Source: an uncultured Eubacteriales bacterium (GTDB lineage: Bacteria > Bacillota > Clostridia > Oscillospirales > Oscillospiraceae). Taken from it: a stretch of DNA of 14,539 nucleotides. The stretch spans positions 1-14,539 of the forward strand of contig URXW01000041.1 of NCBI GenBank assembly GCA_900551995.1, in the 5' to 3' direction. Positions 4,821-11,329 of this stretch are shown piece after piece. The position numbers were made by a program, and so were the translations under genes. The notes beneath the pieces are model-generated. The model did no database searches, was not told where the DNA came from, and saw only the letters and a program-made list of their open reading frames with translations. Numbering within the stretch: the first letter of the stretch is position 1; each line of letters starts with the position of its first letter.

Positions 4821-6212
4821 TTATTTAAGCCGCTTCTTCCTGCCGAAGCCGTGCATGGCACCTCGCGCCACCTTGCCGCCGAAGCCGCCCATCATGCCGC
4901 CCAGACCGCGCATACCGCCGCCCTTCGTCATGGCGCGGGTCATCTGCTGGAGCATCTCGAAGGATTTCAGCAGCCGGTTCACGTCCACCACCTCCAGCCC
5001 GCAGCCTGCGGCGATGCGCTTTTTGCGGCTGGCGTTCAGTATCTGCGGGTTCTCCCGCTCCAGGGGCGTCATGGACTGGATGATCGCCTTGTTGTGCGCC
5101 ATCTGCTTCTCGTCGATCTGGCTGGCGTCGAAGCCCTTCGCCATGCCGCCGGGCAGCATATCCGCGATCTGGCTCAGATCGCCCATGCTCTGCAGCTGCT
5201 CCATCTGGTCGAGATAGTCCGTCAGCGTCAGCCTGTTTTTCCGGAGCTTTTCCTCCAGCTTCTTGGCCTGCTTCTCGTCGTACTGCTGCTCCGCCTTCTC
5301 GATGAAGGTCAGCATATCGCCCATGCCCAGAATTCGCCCCGCCATGCGGTCGGGGTGGAAGGGCTCGATCATGTCCAGCTTTTCGCCGGTACCCACGAAC
5401 TTGATGGGCTTGCCCGTCACCGCCCGGATGGACAGTGCCGCGCCGCCTCGTGCGTCGCCGTCCAGCTTCGTCAGCAGCACGCCGTCGATGCCCAGTGCAT
5501 CGTCAAACGCCTTGGCGGCGTTCACCGCGTCCTGACCGGTCATGGCGTCCACCACCAGCAATATCTCGTTGGGCTTCACGGCGGCCTTTACCGCCTTCAG
5601 CTCGTCCATCAGCGTCTCGTCGATGTGCAGCCGTCCGGCGGTGTCCAGAAACACGATGTCGTTGCCGTGGTCGGCGGCGTACTTCACCGCCTCCTTGGCG
5701 ATGGTCACCGGGTCGATCTGCCCCATCTCGAACACGGGGATGTCCAGCTGCTGCCCCACCACCTGTAACTGGTTGATGGCGGCGGGACGGTACACGTCGC
5801 AGGCGGCCAGCAGGGGGCGTTTCCCGTACTGGCGGCGCATAAGCCCCGCCAGCTTCGCGCCGTTGGTGGTCTTACCGGCACCCTGCAAGCCCACCATCAT
5901 CACAACGGTGGGGCCCTTGGACGCGGTGCTCAACCGGGCGTTGGTGCCGCCCATGAGCGCGGTCAGCTCCTGATTGACGACCTTGATGATCTGCTGCGCC
6001 GGTGTCAGGCTCTCCAGCACATCCGCGCCCACGCACTTCTCGGTGACGGACGCCACAAAGTCCTTGACCACCTTGTAGCTGACGTCCGCCTCCAGCAGAG
6101 CCAGCCGTACCTCCCGCATCCCCTCACGGACGTCGGCTTCGGTCAGCCGTCCCTTGCCCCGCAGACGCTTGAATACGCCGTTCAGTTTTTCACTCAGTCC
6201 CTCAAATGCCAT
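4821..6212 (-). CDS. ffh: Signal recognition particle protein Ffh (SRP54)
   Basis: A 463-residue SRP GTPase that binds signal sequences and 4.5S/6S RNA and targets ribosomes to the membrane with FtsY. Domains in order: N domain (1-90), G domain with G1 GLQGAGKTT (108-116), DVYRPAA (139-145), G3 DTAGR (190-194) and G4 TKLDGD (248-253), then RGGAAL (255-260), GTGEK (274-278), and the methionine-rich M domain from about 296 to the end. The M domain includes DMLPGGM and the RNA-binding SRKKRIAAG motif, and finishes in a Gly/Met-rich and basic tail. The length is normal. The ATG at 6212 lies six bases downstream of the ylxM stop codon, so the two are co-transcribed and probably translationally linked. 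Confidence 0.98.
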   Translation of the reverse strand: MAFEGLSEKLNGVFKRLRGKGRLTEADVREGMREVRLALLEADVSYKVVKDFVASVTEKCVGADVLESLTPAQQIIKVVNQELTALMGGTNARLSTASKGPTVVMMVGLQGAGKTTNGAKLAGLMRRQYGKRPLLAACDVYRPAAINQLQVVGQQLDIPVFEMGQIDPVTIAKEAVKYAADHGNDIVFLDTAGRLHIDETLMDELKAVKAAVKPNEILLVVDAMTGQDAVNAAKAFDDALGIDGVLLTKLDGDARGGAALSIRAVTGKPIKFVGTGEKLDMIEPFHPDRMAGRILGMGDMLTFIEKAEQQYDEKQAKKLEEKLRKNRLTLTDYLDQMEQLQSMGDLSQIADMLPGGMAKGFDASQIDEKQMAHNKAIIQSMTPLERENPQILNASRKKRIAAGCGLEVVDVNRLLKSFEMLQQMTRAMTKGGGMRGLGGMMGGFGGKVARGAMHGFGRKKRLK

Positions 6213-6218
6213 GGGTCG

Positions 6219-6584
6219 TTACTCCTTCAGGGCGGCAGCGGCGGTGAGAATACCGTCCGCCAGCTCCTCCAACCGGTGGTTTTCATACTGCCGGTAGTTG
6301 ATGGTCTTGATGTCTCTCGCGGCGTCGGCGATGGCGTCCACGTGCTGCTGCATCTGCAAGAAGCGGCGCACCAGCCCCGTCTTGTCCTCCAGCTCCGTCA
6401 TGGCGTTCTCTGCGCGAACGATCACGTCCCGCACGCCCTGCCGGGAGATGCCGCAGTTTTCCGCGATCTCCGCCAGCGACAGATCCTCATTATAATACAA
6501 ATCGAACAGCTCCCGCTGCCTCGGGGTCAGAATATCGCCGTAAAAATCGAACAGCATGGTCATGCGGTAGGTCTGGTTTTTCAC
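6219..6584 (-). CDS. ylxM: YlxM-type helix-turn-helix protein, SRP-associated
   Basis: A 121-residue protein of the UPF0122/YlxM family, found almost always just upstream of ffh in Firmicutes and reported to stimulate SRP function. Residues 20-60 carry a sigma-region-4-like helix-turn-helix (LTPRQRELFDLYYNEDLSLA then EIAENCGISRQGVRDVI). The C-terminal half is helical and charged. The start is GTG at 6584, set by AGAAGGAGG seven bases upstream and by the family's usual N-terminus; the open frame continuing to 6755 crosses the promoter and is rejected. It is the first gene of ylxM-ffh-rpsP-khpA. Confidence 0.93.
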   Translation of the reverse strand: MKNQTYRMTMLFDFYGDILTPRQRELFDLYYNEDLSLAEIAENCGISRQGVRDVIVRAENAMTELEDKTGLVRRFLQMQQHVDAIADAARDIKTINYRQYENHRLEELADGILTAAAALKE

Positions 6585-6599
6585 GGTGCTGCCTCCTTC

Positions 6600-6621
6600 T
6601 GTAAAGTTATACGCCTTTACA
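6600..6621. repeat. Hairpin in the ylxM 5' leader
   Basis: TGTAAAG (6600-6606) pairs with CTTTACA (6615-6621). In the transcript this hairpin ends just before the AGAAGGAGG ribosome binding site of ylxM, so it may affect translation start. The stem is short (7 bp). Confidence 0.4.
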
Positions 6622-6630
6622 ACACCGAAT

Positions 6631-6659
6631 ATCATACACGATTCCTCCGCAAAAGTCAA
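6631..6659 (-). promoter_or_regulatory. Promoter of the ylxM-ffh-rpsP-khpA operon
   Basis: On the minus strand TTGACT (6659-6654), a 17-bp spacer and TATGAT (6636-6631) preceded by TG. A strong sigma-A match. Confidence 0.8.
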
Positions 6660-6681
6660 GACGAAATCCGCCGCAGAACAC

Positions 6682-6712
6682 AAAAAAACGCGTCCGGGAG
6701 GACGCGTTTTTT
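6682..6712 (-). terminator. Terminator of the metQNI operon
   Basis: ACGCGTCC / GGACGCGT stem (6688-6695 with 6700-6707), GGGA loop, with a seven-base T-tract on the minus strand (6688-6682). It starts four bases after the metI stop and, having T6 on the other side, could also work in reverse. Confidence 0.9.
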
Positions 6713-6715
6713 GCT

Positions 6716-7417
6716 TCAGTGCTTCAGCCGCTTGTCGCATTTCTTGCCCAGCCACGTGCCAAGGCTCTGGAACACCTGCACCAGCAGGATGAGGATGACC
6801 ACCGCCACCAGCATCACCAGATACTTGTACCGGTAATAGCCGTAGTCAATGGCGATCTTGCCCAGACCGCCGCCGCCGATGATACCGCTCATGGCGGAGT
6901 AGCCCAGAATGGTGGTCAGCGCGATGGTCACGTTCTGAATAAGGGACGGCACGCTCTCCGGGATCATCACCTTGCAGATGATCTGCATAGGCGTGGCACC
7001 CATGCTCTGGGCGGCCTCGATGATGTTGCCGTCCACCTCCCGCAGACTGCTCTCCACCAGACGCGCCACGAAGGGGAACGCCGCCGCCACCAGCGGAACG
7101 ATGGTGGCGGTGGTACCCACGGCGGTGCCGATAAGCAGACGGGACAGGGGGAACACCATGATCATCAGGATCAGAAAGGGGATAGAGCGCAGCAGGTTGA
7201 TGACAACGTTCAGCACCTGCATGAGCCAGCGGGGCAGGGGCAGCACGCCGCCCTTCTCGCCCGCCACCAGCAGCACGCCCAGCGGCAGCCCCAGCACCAG
7301 CGACAGCGCGGTGCTGACCACCGTGACGTAGAACGTCTCCCAGATGGCGGTGGGCAGGGAGGGCAGCACCGTCATCAGATCCTGCACGGACTGGGCGGAA
7401 AACAGATCACTGTACAT
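6716..7417 (-). CDS. metI: Methionine ABC transporter permease MetI
   Basis: A 233-residue inner-membrane permease with about five or six helices, pairing as a dimer with MetN. The permease-ATPase coupling (EAA) motif is clear: EAAQSMGATPMQIICKVMIP (134-153). Further family marks are LPLGVLL (44-50), NLLRSIPFLILM (74-85), and SGIIGGGGLGKIAIDYGY (177-194). The ATG at 7417 overlaps the last 11 bases of metN, and the ribosome binding site GAGGAGGTG lies inside metN, indicating translational coupling. It is the last gene of the operon. Substrate (D/L-methionine, possibly other small amino acids) is inferred from the metQNI set. Confidence 0.95.
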   Translation of the reverse strand: MYSDLFSAQSVQDLMTVLPSLPTAIWETFYVTVVSTALSLVLGLPLGVLLVAGEKGGVLPLPRWLMQVLNVVINLLRSIPFLILMIMVFPLSRLLIGTAVGTTATIVPLVAAAFPFVARLVESSLREVDGNIIEAAQSMGATPMQIICKVMIPESVPSLIQNVTIALTTILGYSAMSGIIGGGGLGKIAIDYGYYRYKYLVMLVAVVILILLVQVFQSLGTWLGKKCDKRLKH

Positions 7418-8417
7418 CTTCGCCCACCTCCTCTACTTGAATGTCGGCGACGTTGTGGATAAAGGCGACGGCCTTCTCAAGCTGCGCGCTGGGGATGCCC
7501 AGCATCATGCTGCCGTACACCGTCTCGGAGATCTTCTGCGTGCTGGCGGAGATAATGTTGCACAGGATACCCTCCTCCGATGCCAGCCGGGCGATCAGGG
7601 GCAGGCTGGTGGCGGCACTGTCCTTGAACACCAGCCGCACCAGCTTCTCATCCGCCGGGTTGTACACCTGCGCGTCCGCGCCGCTGGGGAACACCAGCCT
7701 GCGCCCCGCCTCGGACTTGGGCGCGGCGAACACCGTGCCCACCCGTCCGGACTCCGCCACGCAGCCGTCGTCTAAGATCGCCACGTGGGAGCAGACCTCC
7801 TTCACCACGCTCATCTGGTGGGTGATGATGACCACCGTGATACCCATTTCCCGGTTGATGTCCCGTATCAGCTCCAGGATCTGCCGGGTGGTCTTGGGGT
7901 CCAGGGCACTGGTGGCCTCGTCGCACAGCAGCACCTTGGGGTCGGTGGCAAGGGCGCGGGCGATGGCGACGCGCTGCTGCTGTCCGCCGGAGAGCTGTGC
8001 GGGATAGGCGTCCGCCTTGTCGGGCAGCCCCACCAGCTCCAGCAGCTCGCGGCCGCGCTTCTCCGCCTCCGCCCGCTTCACCCCGGACAGCTCCATGGGG
8101 AAGCACACGTTCCGCAGGCACGTCCGCTGCATCAGCAGATTGAAGTGCTGGAAGATCATGGTGATGCTCCGCCGTGCCTGCCGCAGCTGGGCGGGCGTCA
8201 TGGTGTCCAGCCGCTTCCCGTCCACGACGATCTCGCCGCCGGTGGGCCGCTCCAGCAGGTTGATGCACCGCACCAGCGTGCTCTTTCCGGCACCGGACAT
8301 ACCGATAATGCCGTAGATGTCTCCGTCCTCGATGGTGAGGGACACATCCTTCAGCGCGTCCACCCCTCCGTTAGCCCCGGAGTCGTATTTTTTGCATACG
8401 TGTTTCAGTTCTATCAC
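7407..8417 (-). CDS. metN: Methionine ABC transporter ATPase MetN with C-terminal NIL domain
   Basis: A 336-residue ABC ATPase. Walker A GMSGAGKST (39-47), Q-loop around FQHFNLL (89-95), signature LSGGQQQR (142-149), Walker B VLLCDEATSALDP (162-174) and switch H200 in IITHQMSVV. The last 80 or so residues (from LVRLVFKD at 259) form the NIL domain, which in MetN binds methionine and inhibits transport when the cell is replete. The domain therefore gives feedback at protein level in addition to any leader control. The start is GTG at 8417 (GTG ATA GAA CTG), with GAGGG about eight bases upstream. It overlaps metI by 11 bases and follows metQ after 117 bases. Confidence 0.96.
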   Translation of the reverse strand: MIELKHVCKKYDSGANGGVDALKDVSLTIEDGDIYGIIGMSGAGKSTLVRCINLLERPTGGEIVVDGKRLDTMTPAQLRQARRSITMIFQHFNLLMQRTCLRNVCFPMELSGVKRAEAEKRGRELLELVGLPDKADAYPAQLSGGQQQRVAIARALATDPKVLLCDEATSALDPKTTRQILELIRDINREMGITVVIITHQMSVVKEVCSHVAILDDGCVAESGRVGTVFAAPKSEAGRRLVFPSGADAQVYNPADEKLVRLVFKDSAATSLPLIARLASEEGILCNIISASTQKISETVYGSMMLGIPSAQLEKAVAFIHNVADIQVEEVGEDVQ

Positions 8418-8463
8418 GTCAGTGTCCCTCGATTTCCGTTCGTTTTATGTCCCCCGCTCCGCC

Positions 8464-8497
8464 GCATTCCCCGCCCTGCGGTGCAGACGGGGAACGC
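8464..8497 (-). repeat. Hairpin in the metQ-metN gap
   Basis: GCATTCCCCG (8464-8473) pairs with CGGGGAACGC (8488-8497) with one G-T pair around a 14-nt loop. No T-run follows on the minus strand. Such a hairpin could protect the 3' end of a metQ message and make the lipoprotein more abundant than MetNI. Confidence 0.55.
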
Positions 8498-8534
8498 AGT
8501 GAGGGGGTAGGAGGATAGAAAAGGCTTGCTTCGT

Positions 8535-9407
8535 TTACTGTGCGCTCAGGGCGTCCAGCGTGGTCTGCTTGCCGCCGTACAGACCCATAGGCTCCACGTG
8601 GATGGCGGCGACGGAGGCGATGTGGGTGCCGTTCTGGGCGTTGAAGTCCTCCAGATAGGGCAGGTGCTGGAAGTAGTTGGCAGTCACGGTGCCGTCATCC
8701 ACCACGGTGTTGGGCACCACATAGTCGTTGTACACCTGAATGTCCAGCGTGATGTCCTTGGCGGCAAGGATCTCCTTGGCGATCTCCAGGATCTCGGCGT
8801 GGGGCGTGGGGGAGGCGGCGACGGAGATGGTCTCCCCCTTCAGAGCGTCGTAGTCCACCTGATCGCTGTACCCGTCGGTGGGATTCTCCACCACGGAGAT
8901 CACGGAGCCGGCGTACTTCTCGGCGATGAAGTCCGCCACCTGCTTGCTCTCCAGCGCGGCCTTCAGTGCCACCACCTGTGCGGACTCGTTGCCCTCCTTC
9001 ACCGCCAGAATGTTGGCGTAGGCGGAGGAGCTGCCCTCGATGAGCAGGGAGTCATTCACGGGGTTCAGCCCGGCGTTGATGGCGTAGTTGCTGTTGATCA
9101 CGGCGTAGTCCAGATCGGGCAGCATATTGGGCAGCTGGGCGGCCTCCGCCTCCACGATCTCCACGTTGTACGGATTCTCCACAATGTCGTTCTTGGTGGC
9201 GGTGATGCCTGCGCCGTCCTTCAGCTTGATAATGCCGTTCTCCTGCAGCAGCAGCAGGGCGCGTGCCTCGTTGGTGGTGTCGTTGGGAACGCCGATCTTA
9301 ATGGCGGTCTTGGCGTCGCCGCCCTTGCTGCCGCAGGCAGCCAGGCTCAGAGCCAGTACCGCGGCGAGAGCCAGAGTGATGAGCTTAGTGAGAGTGTTGT
9401 GTTTCAT
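8535..9407 (-). CDS. metQ: Methionine-binding lipoprotein MetQ (NlpA family)
   Basis: A 290-residue extracytoplasmic substrate-binding lipoprotein that delivers methionine to MetNI. It begins MKHNTLTKLITLALAAVLAL, a signal peptide, with lipobox LAAC and the lipid-anchored C25. The mature protein shows NlpA-family features: IKIGVPNDTTNEARALLLLQ (after AKTA), LKDGAGITATKNDI, NPYNVEIVEAEAAQLP, DYAVINSNYAINAGL, and near the end HLPYLEDFNAQNGT. The ATG at 9407 is fixed by GGAG ten bases upstream and by the signal peptide; an open frame runs upstream to 9623 but it crosses the attenuator hairpins. It is the first structural gene of metQNI and is preceded by an unusually long (about 400-nt) leader holding a Met-rich ORF and terminator. 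Confidence 0.95.
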   Translation of the reverse strand: MKHNTLTKLITLALAAVLALSLAACGSKGGDAKTAIKIGVPNDTTNEARALLLLQENGIIKLKDGAGITATKNDIVENPYNVEIVEAEAAQLPNMLPDLDYAVINSNYAINAGLNPVNDSLLIEGSSSAYANILAVKEGNESAQVVALKAALESKQVADFIAEKYAGSVISVVENPTDGYSDQVDYDALKGETISVAASPTPHAEILEIAKEILAAKDITLDIQVYNDYVVPNTVVDDGTVTANYFQHLPYLEDFNAQNGTHIASVAAIHVEPMGLYGGKQTTLDALSAQ

Positions 9408-9457
9408 GTTCACAGTCTCCTTTTCAAATTTGTCCTTCGGAAATGTATACTCTTGCT

Positions 9458-9495
9458 GACGGCGCACCGCGGGATCGTGCACATATCCCGCCGTC
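9458..9495 (-). repeat. Structured element in the metQ leader, downstream of the attenuator
   Basis: Stem GACGGC (9458-9463) with GCCGTC (9490-9495), plus inner stem GGGAT (9471-9475) with ATCCC (9485-9489); the 5' strand of the inner stem also holds a 7-nt bulge. No T-box (GGTGG..ACCGCG) or S-box consensus is evident. Further GC-rich self-complementary stretches occur up to 9573. Role unknown. Confidence 0.5.
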
Positions 9496-9572
9496 CGCCG
9501 GAACAAAACAGGAAATAGGGAGGGGGCGTCCCCGCCCCTGCCGGATCCGCGCCCTGGGGCGTGACCTGCCGG

Positions 9573-9614
9573 CAAAAACAAAAACAGCGGCTGGTCATCA
9601 CTGACCATCCGCTG
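9573..9614 (-). terminator. Leader terminator (attenuator) of metQNI
   Basis: In the transcript, CAGCGG-A-TGGTCA pairs with TGACCA-G-CCGCTG (plus-strand 9602-9614 and 9585-9597) with one internal A/G mismatch and a GTGA loop, followed at once by TTTTTGTTTTTG. This is a textbook intrinsic terminator, but it lies upstream of metQ and 22 bases after the stop of the Met-rich leader ORF, in the position of a transcription attenuator. Confidence 0.88.
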
Positions 9615-9627
9615 CTTGCTCACACAC

Positions 9628-9644
9628 GGGCTTTTTTCAAGCCC
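9628..9644 (-). promoter_or_regulatory. Hairpin over the leader-peptide stop codon
   Basis: GGGCTT pairs with AAGCCC around a GAAAA loop, with the TGA stop (9639-9637) inside it. A ribosome at the stop codon would melt it. An alternative pairing of GCTTG with CAAGC just upstream of the terminator overlaps it, so it could take part in the switch. Confidence 0.5.
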
Positions 9645-9759
9645 TCAAACAGTTTTCGGAAAGCTGACGACCCTTATTGGCGCGACGAAACATGCACATG
9701 GACATCATACCCATGCACATCTCGCACATCATCATGGTGGCAAAAACGCTGCGCTTCAT
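9637..9759 (-). CDS. Met/Cys-rich leader peptide of the metQNI operon
   Basis: A 40-codon ORF, not recognised as any named gene. It starts at ATG 9759 with a very strong AGAAGGAGG ribosome binding site about nine bases upstream. Residues 9-23 read MMMCEMCMGMMSMCM: nine Met and three Cys in fifteen codons; overall ten Met and four Cys in forty. The remainder is a basic, polar tail (RRANKGRQLS) ending NCLRA. There is no signal peptide or membrane helix. It lies between a near-consensus promoter and an intrinsic terminator, upstream of the methionine importer, so the likely role is cis-acting: ribosome pausing at Met/Cys codons when charged tRNA is scarce. A Met/Cys-rich Cu(I)-binding micropeptide is the main alternative. 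The frame is open upstream to 9855, but that lies before the promoter. Confidence 0.82.
   Translation of the reverse strand: MKRSVFATMMMCEMCMGMMSMCMFRRANKGRQLSENCLRA
9665..9672 (-). promoter_or_regulatory. Candidate antiterminator strand in the leader ORF
   Basis: In the RNA, GGUCGUCA (leader codons 30-32) can pair over all 8 positions (one G-U) with UGAUGACC, which is the loop and 3' arm of the attenuator (9593-9600). The two structures exclude each other. The segment lies seven codons past the last Met codon of the cluster, so a ribosome stalled in the cluster would leave it free. The pairing was found by eye and no energies were computed. Confidence 0.4.
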
Positions 9760-9814
9760 GTCGGCTTTCCTCCTTCTGTGGTTTCTCCGGCGGTGTTCCG
9801 TCCGGGATGGTGGC

Positions 9815-9843
9815 ATAATAACGCCGTCGGCGGCGAATGTCAA
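9815..9843 (-). promoter_or_regulatory. Promoter of the metQNI leader
   Basis: On the minus strand a perfect TTGACA (9843-9838), a 17-bp spacer and TATTAT (9820-9815). Transcription would start near 9808, about 50 bases before the leader-peptide ATG. I find no comparable promoter between the attenuator and metQ, so metQNI should depend on reading through the leader. Confidence 0.85.
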
Positions 9844-9916
9844 CCCCCTTTTCACCTTTCTGCGTTTTCCTCAAAAAACCCTACAAGACAGGTATGCAAT
9901 TTCGTCAAATTTTCCC

Positions 9917-9954
9917 CAAATAAAAACAGAGACGGCTTACGCCGTCTCTGTTTT
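9917..9954 (-). terminator. Terminator of the MATE gene, overlapping its stop codon
   Basis: An 11-bp stem, ACAGAGACGGC (9926-9936) with GCCGTCTCTGT (9941-9951), with the gene's TAA inside the 4-nt loop. On the minus strand it is followed by TTTTTATTTGG. The last codons of the gene (KTETA) form the 5' arm of the terminator. Confidence 0.88.
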
Positions 9955-11259
9955 CCGCAGGAACCGCCGCAGGAACCACACCGCCATCACCGCGCACAAC
10001 GCCTCGGAGATCACCGGCGCGAACCAGATGCCCGTGCCGCCCACGGCGGCCGCCAACAGCAGCAGCGCACCGGCCTGGAACGCCAGTCCCCGCCCCACGG
10101 AGATGGAGATAGCCGCCCTCGGACGCTCCACCGCCGTCAGGAAACCGCCCATGAGGATGTTGCTTCCCAGCAGCAGGTAGCACAGACCGTACCGCCGCAG
10201 CGCGCCTGCCGCGCTGCCCAGCAGCTCCGGCTTCTCCGCGCCCAGGAAGATCCCGGCGATCTGGGGGGCAAAGACCATCACCCCGGCGAAGATCACCGCC
10301 GTCATAATGCCCACCGCCGTAAAGCCGTACCGCAGCAGCTTCCTGTAGCCCGCCGCGTCCTCCTTGCCGTAGTGATAGCTCACCAGCGGCTGGCTGCCCT
10401 GGGAGATACCCAGCATGGTGTTGATGATCAGCGTATTCACGTAGGCGATAATGGTGTAGCACACCAGTCCGTCGTCGCCGAGGCACCGGAGGATGACCCG
10501 GTTGAACAGGAAGATCATCACGCCGTTGCACAGCTCCGTCACGCCGTCGGCAAAGCCCAGCGGTATCAGCCGCTTGTAGATCCGCCAGTCCACCTTGAAG
10601 CGCACAAAGTGGAACGTATTGTGCCCGCCCAAGAAGTGGCGCAGATAGATAACGCACGTGAGCAGCTGGGACAGTCCCGTGGCGAACGCCGCGCCCCACA
10701 CGCCCAGATTCAGCACGAAGATAGCCACGTAGTCCAGCACGCAGTTGGCGAGACAGCCGGTGATGACCGTCAGAATGGCGAGCCGGGGATAGCCGTCCGT
10801 CTTAATGAGCACCTCCATGTTATAGGAGACGATAAAGCACAGCGCGAAGGGGGCAAGACCCCGGAGATAGTCGATGGTATATTGATACGTCACGCCCTTG
10901 GCACCCAGCAGCACGGCGAAGGGCTCCAAAAACACGAACACGAGAATAGAGATGACCAGCCCGATACACGTCAGCAGCACGATGTTCTGGGAGAACAGGC
11001 TGTTGGCCTTCTCCCCCTGCCCCTGCCCCAGATAGATGGCGATAATGGTGCTGGTGCCCACGGCGAAAATAACGCCGATGGAGAACAGCACGTTGGTGAA
11101 GGGCACCGCCAGATTCACCGCCGCCATGGCGTACTCGCCTACGCCCTTTGCCACCATCAGCCCGTCCACGATAGAGTACAGGCTGAAAACCATGAGGGAC
11201 GCCACCGTAGCGGCTACAAAATGCAGGAATTGTGATAACAGACTTCGCTCATTGAGCAT
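9937..11259 (-). CDS. MATE-family multidrug/cation efflux transporter
   Basis: A 440-residue integral membrane protein with about twelve helices in two homologous halves, the MATE fold, exchanging organic cations or drugs for Na+ or H+. Family marks: SIVDGLMVAKGVGEYAMAAV (29-48), the usual first-helix DG..VA..G..A.AA pattern; GTSTIIAIYLGQGQGEKAN; and in the second half ISQGSQPLVSYHYGKED, matching the QP..S.N.G pattern of the family. The ATG at 11259 has AAGGAAAGGAAA about ten bases upstream, a little far. It is a single-gene unit with its own promoter, divergent from the phzF-like gene, and a terminator that overlaps its stop. Substrate cannot be told from sequence. Confidence 0.93.
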   Translation of the reverse strand: MLNERSLLSQFLHFVAATVASLMVFSLYSIVDGLMVAKGVGEYAMAAVNLAVPFTNVLFSIGVIFAVGTSTIIAIYLGQGQGEKANSLFSQNIVLLTCIGLVISILVFVFLEPFAVLLGAKGVTYQYTIDYLRGLAPFALCFIVSYNMEVLIKTDGYPRLAILTVITGCLANCVLDYVAIFVLNLGVWGAAFATGLSQLLTCVIYLRHFLGGHNTFHFVRFKVDWRIYKRLIPLGFADGVTELCNGVMIFLFNRVILRCLGDDGLVCYTIIAYVNTLIINTMLGISQGSQPLVSYHYGKEDAAGYRKLLRYGFTAVGIMTAVIFAGVMVFAPQIAGIFLGAEKPELLGSAAGALRRYGLCYLLLGSNILMGGFLTAVERPRAAISISVGRGLAFQAGALLLLAAAVGGTGIWFAPVISEALCAVMAVWFLRRFLRKTETA

Positions 11260-11317
11260 TTTCGATAAATTTCCTTTCCTTATTCAAAGTTCCCTTTCTG
11301 TGAGGGTGGCGCGGCAT
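11249..11317 (-). CDS. Possible 22-codon upstream ORF overlapping the MATE start
   Basis: ATG at 11317-11315 preceded by AGAAGAGG, then 22 codons beginning MPRHPHRKGT and ending IENAQ, with the TGA lying eight bases inside the MATE gene. The overlap would allow translational coupling. Against it: the ATG lies in the loop/3' arm of a strong GC hairpin and the peptide has no biased composition. A weak candidate. Confidence 0.25.
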   Translation of the reverse strand: MPRHPHRKGTLNKERKFIENAQ

Positions 11318-11329
11318 GGTCGCCGCGCC
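11308..11329 (-). repeat. GC hairpin in the MATE 5' leader
   Basis: A perfect 8-bp stem, GGCGCGGC (11308-11315) with GCCGCGCC (11322-11329), with a 6-nt loop, starting about ten bases after the predicted transcription start. No T-run follows. It may stabilise the message or control the overlapping short ORF. Confidence 0.55.

Noticed and set aside
9408..9623. N-terminal extension of metQ
   Set aside because: The open frame crosses the attenuator and leader hairpins; the signal peptide, lipobox and RBS fix the start at 9407.
9408..9808. T-box or S-box (SAM-I) riboswitch upstream of metQ
   Set aside because: I looked for the T-box antiterminator core and the S-box conserved blocks on the minus strand and see neither. 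A CCGCGG-like stretch near 9465-9471 lacks the rest of the T-box motif.
9616..11235. 539-codon plus-strand open frame
   Set aside because: It is antisense to the MATE gene and to the Met-rich leader; low-complexity His/Gln/Arg-rich translation.
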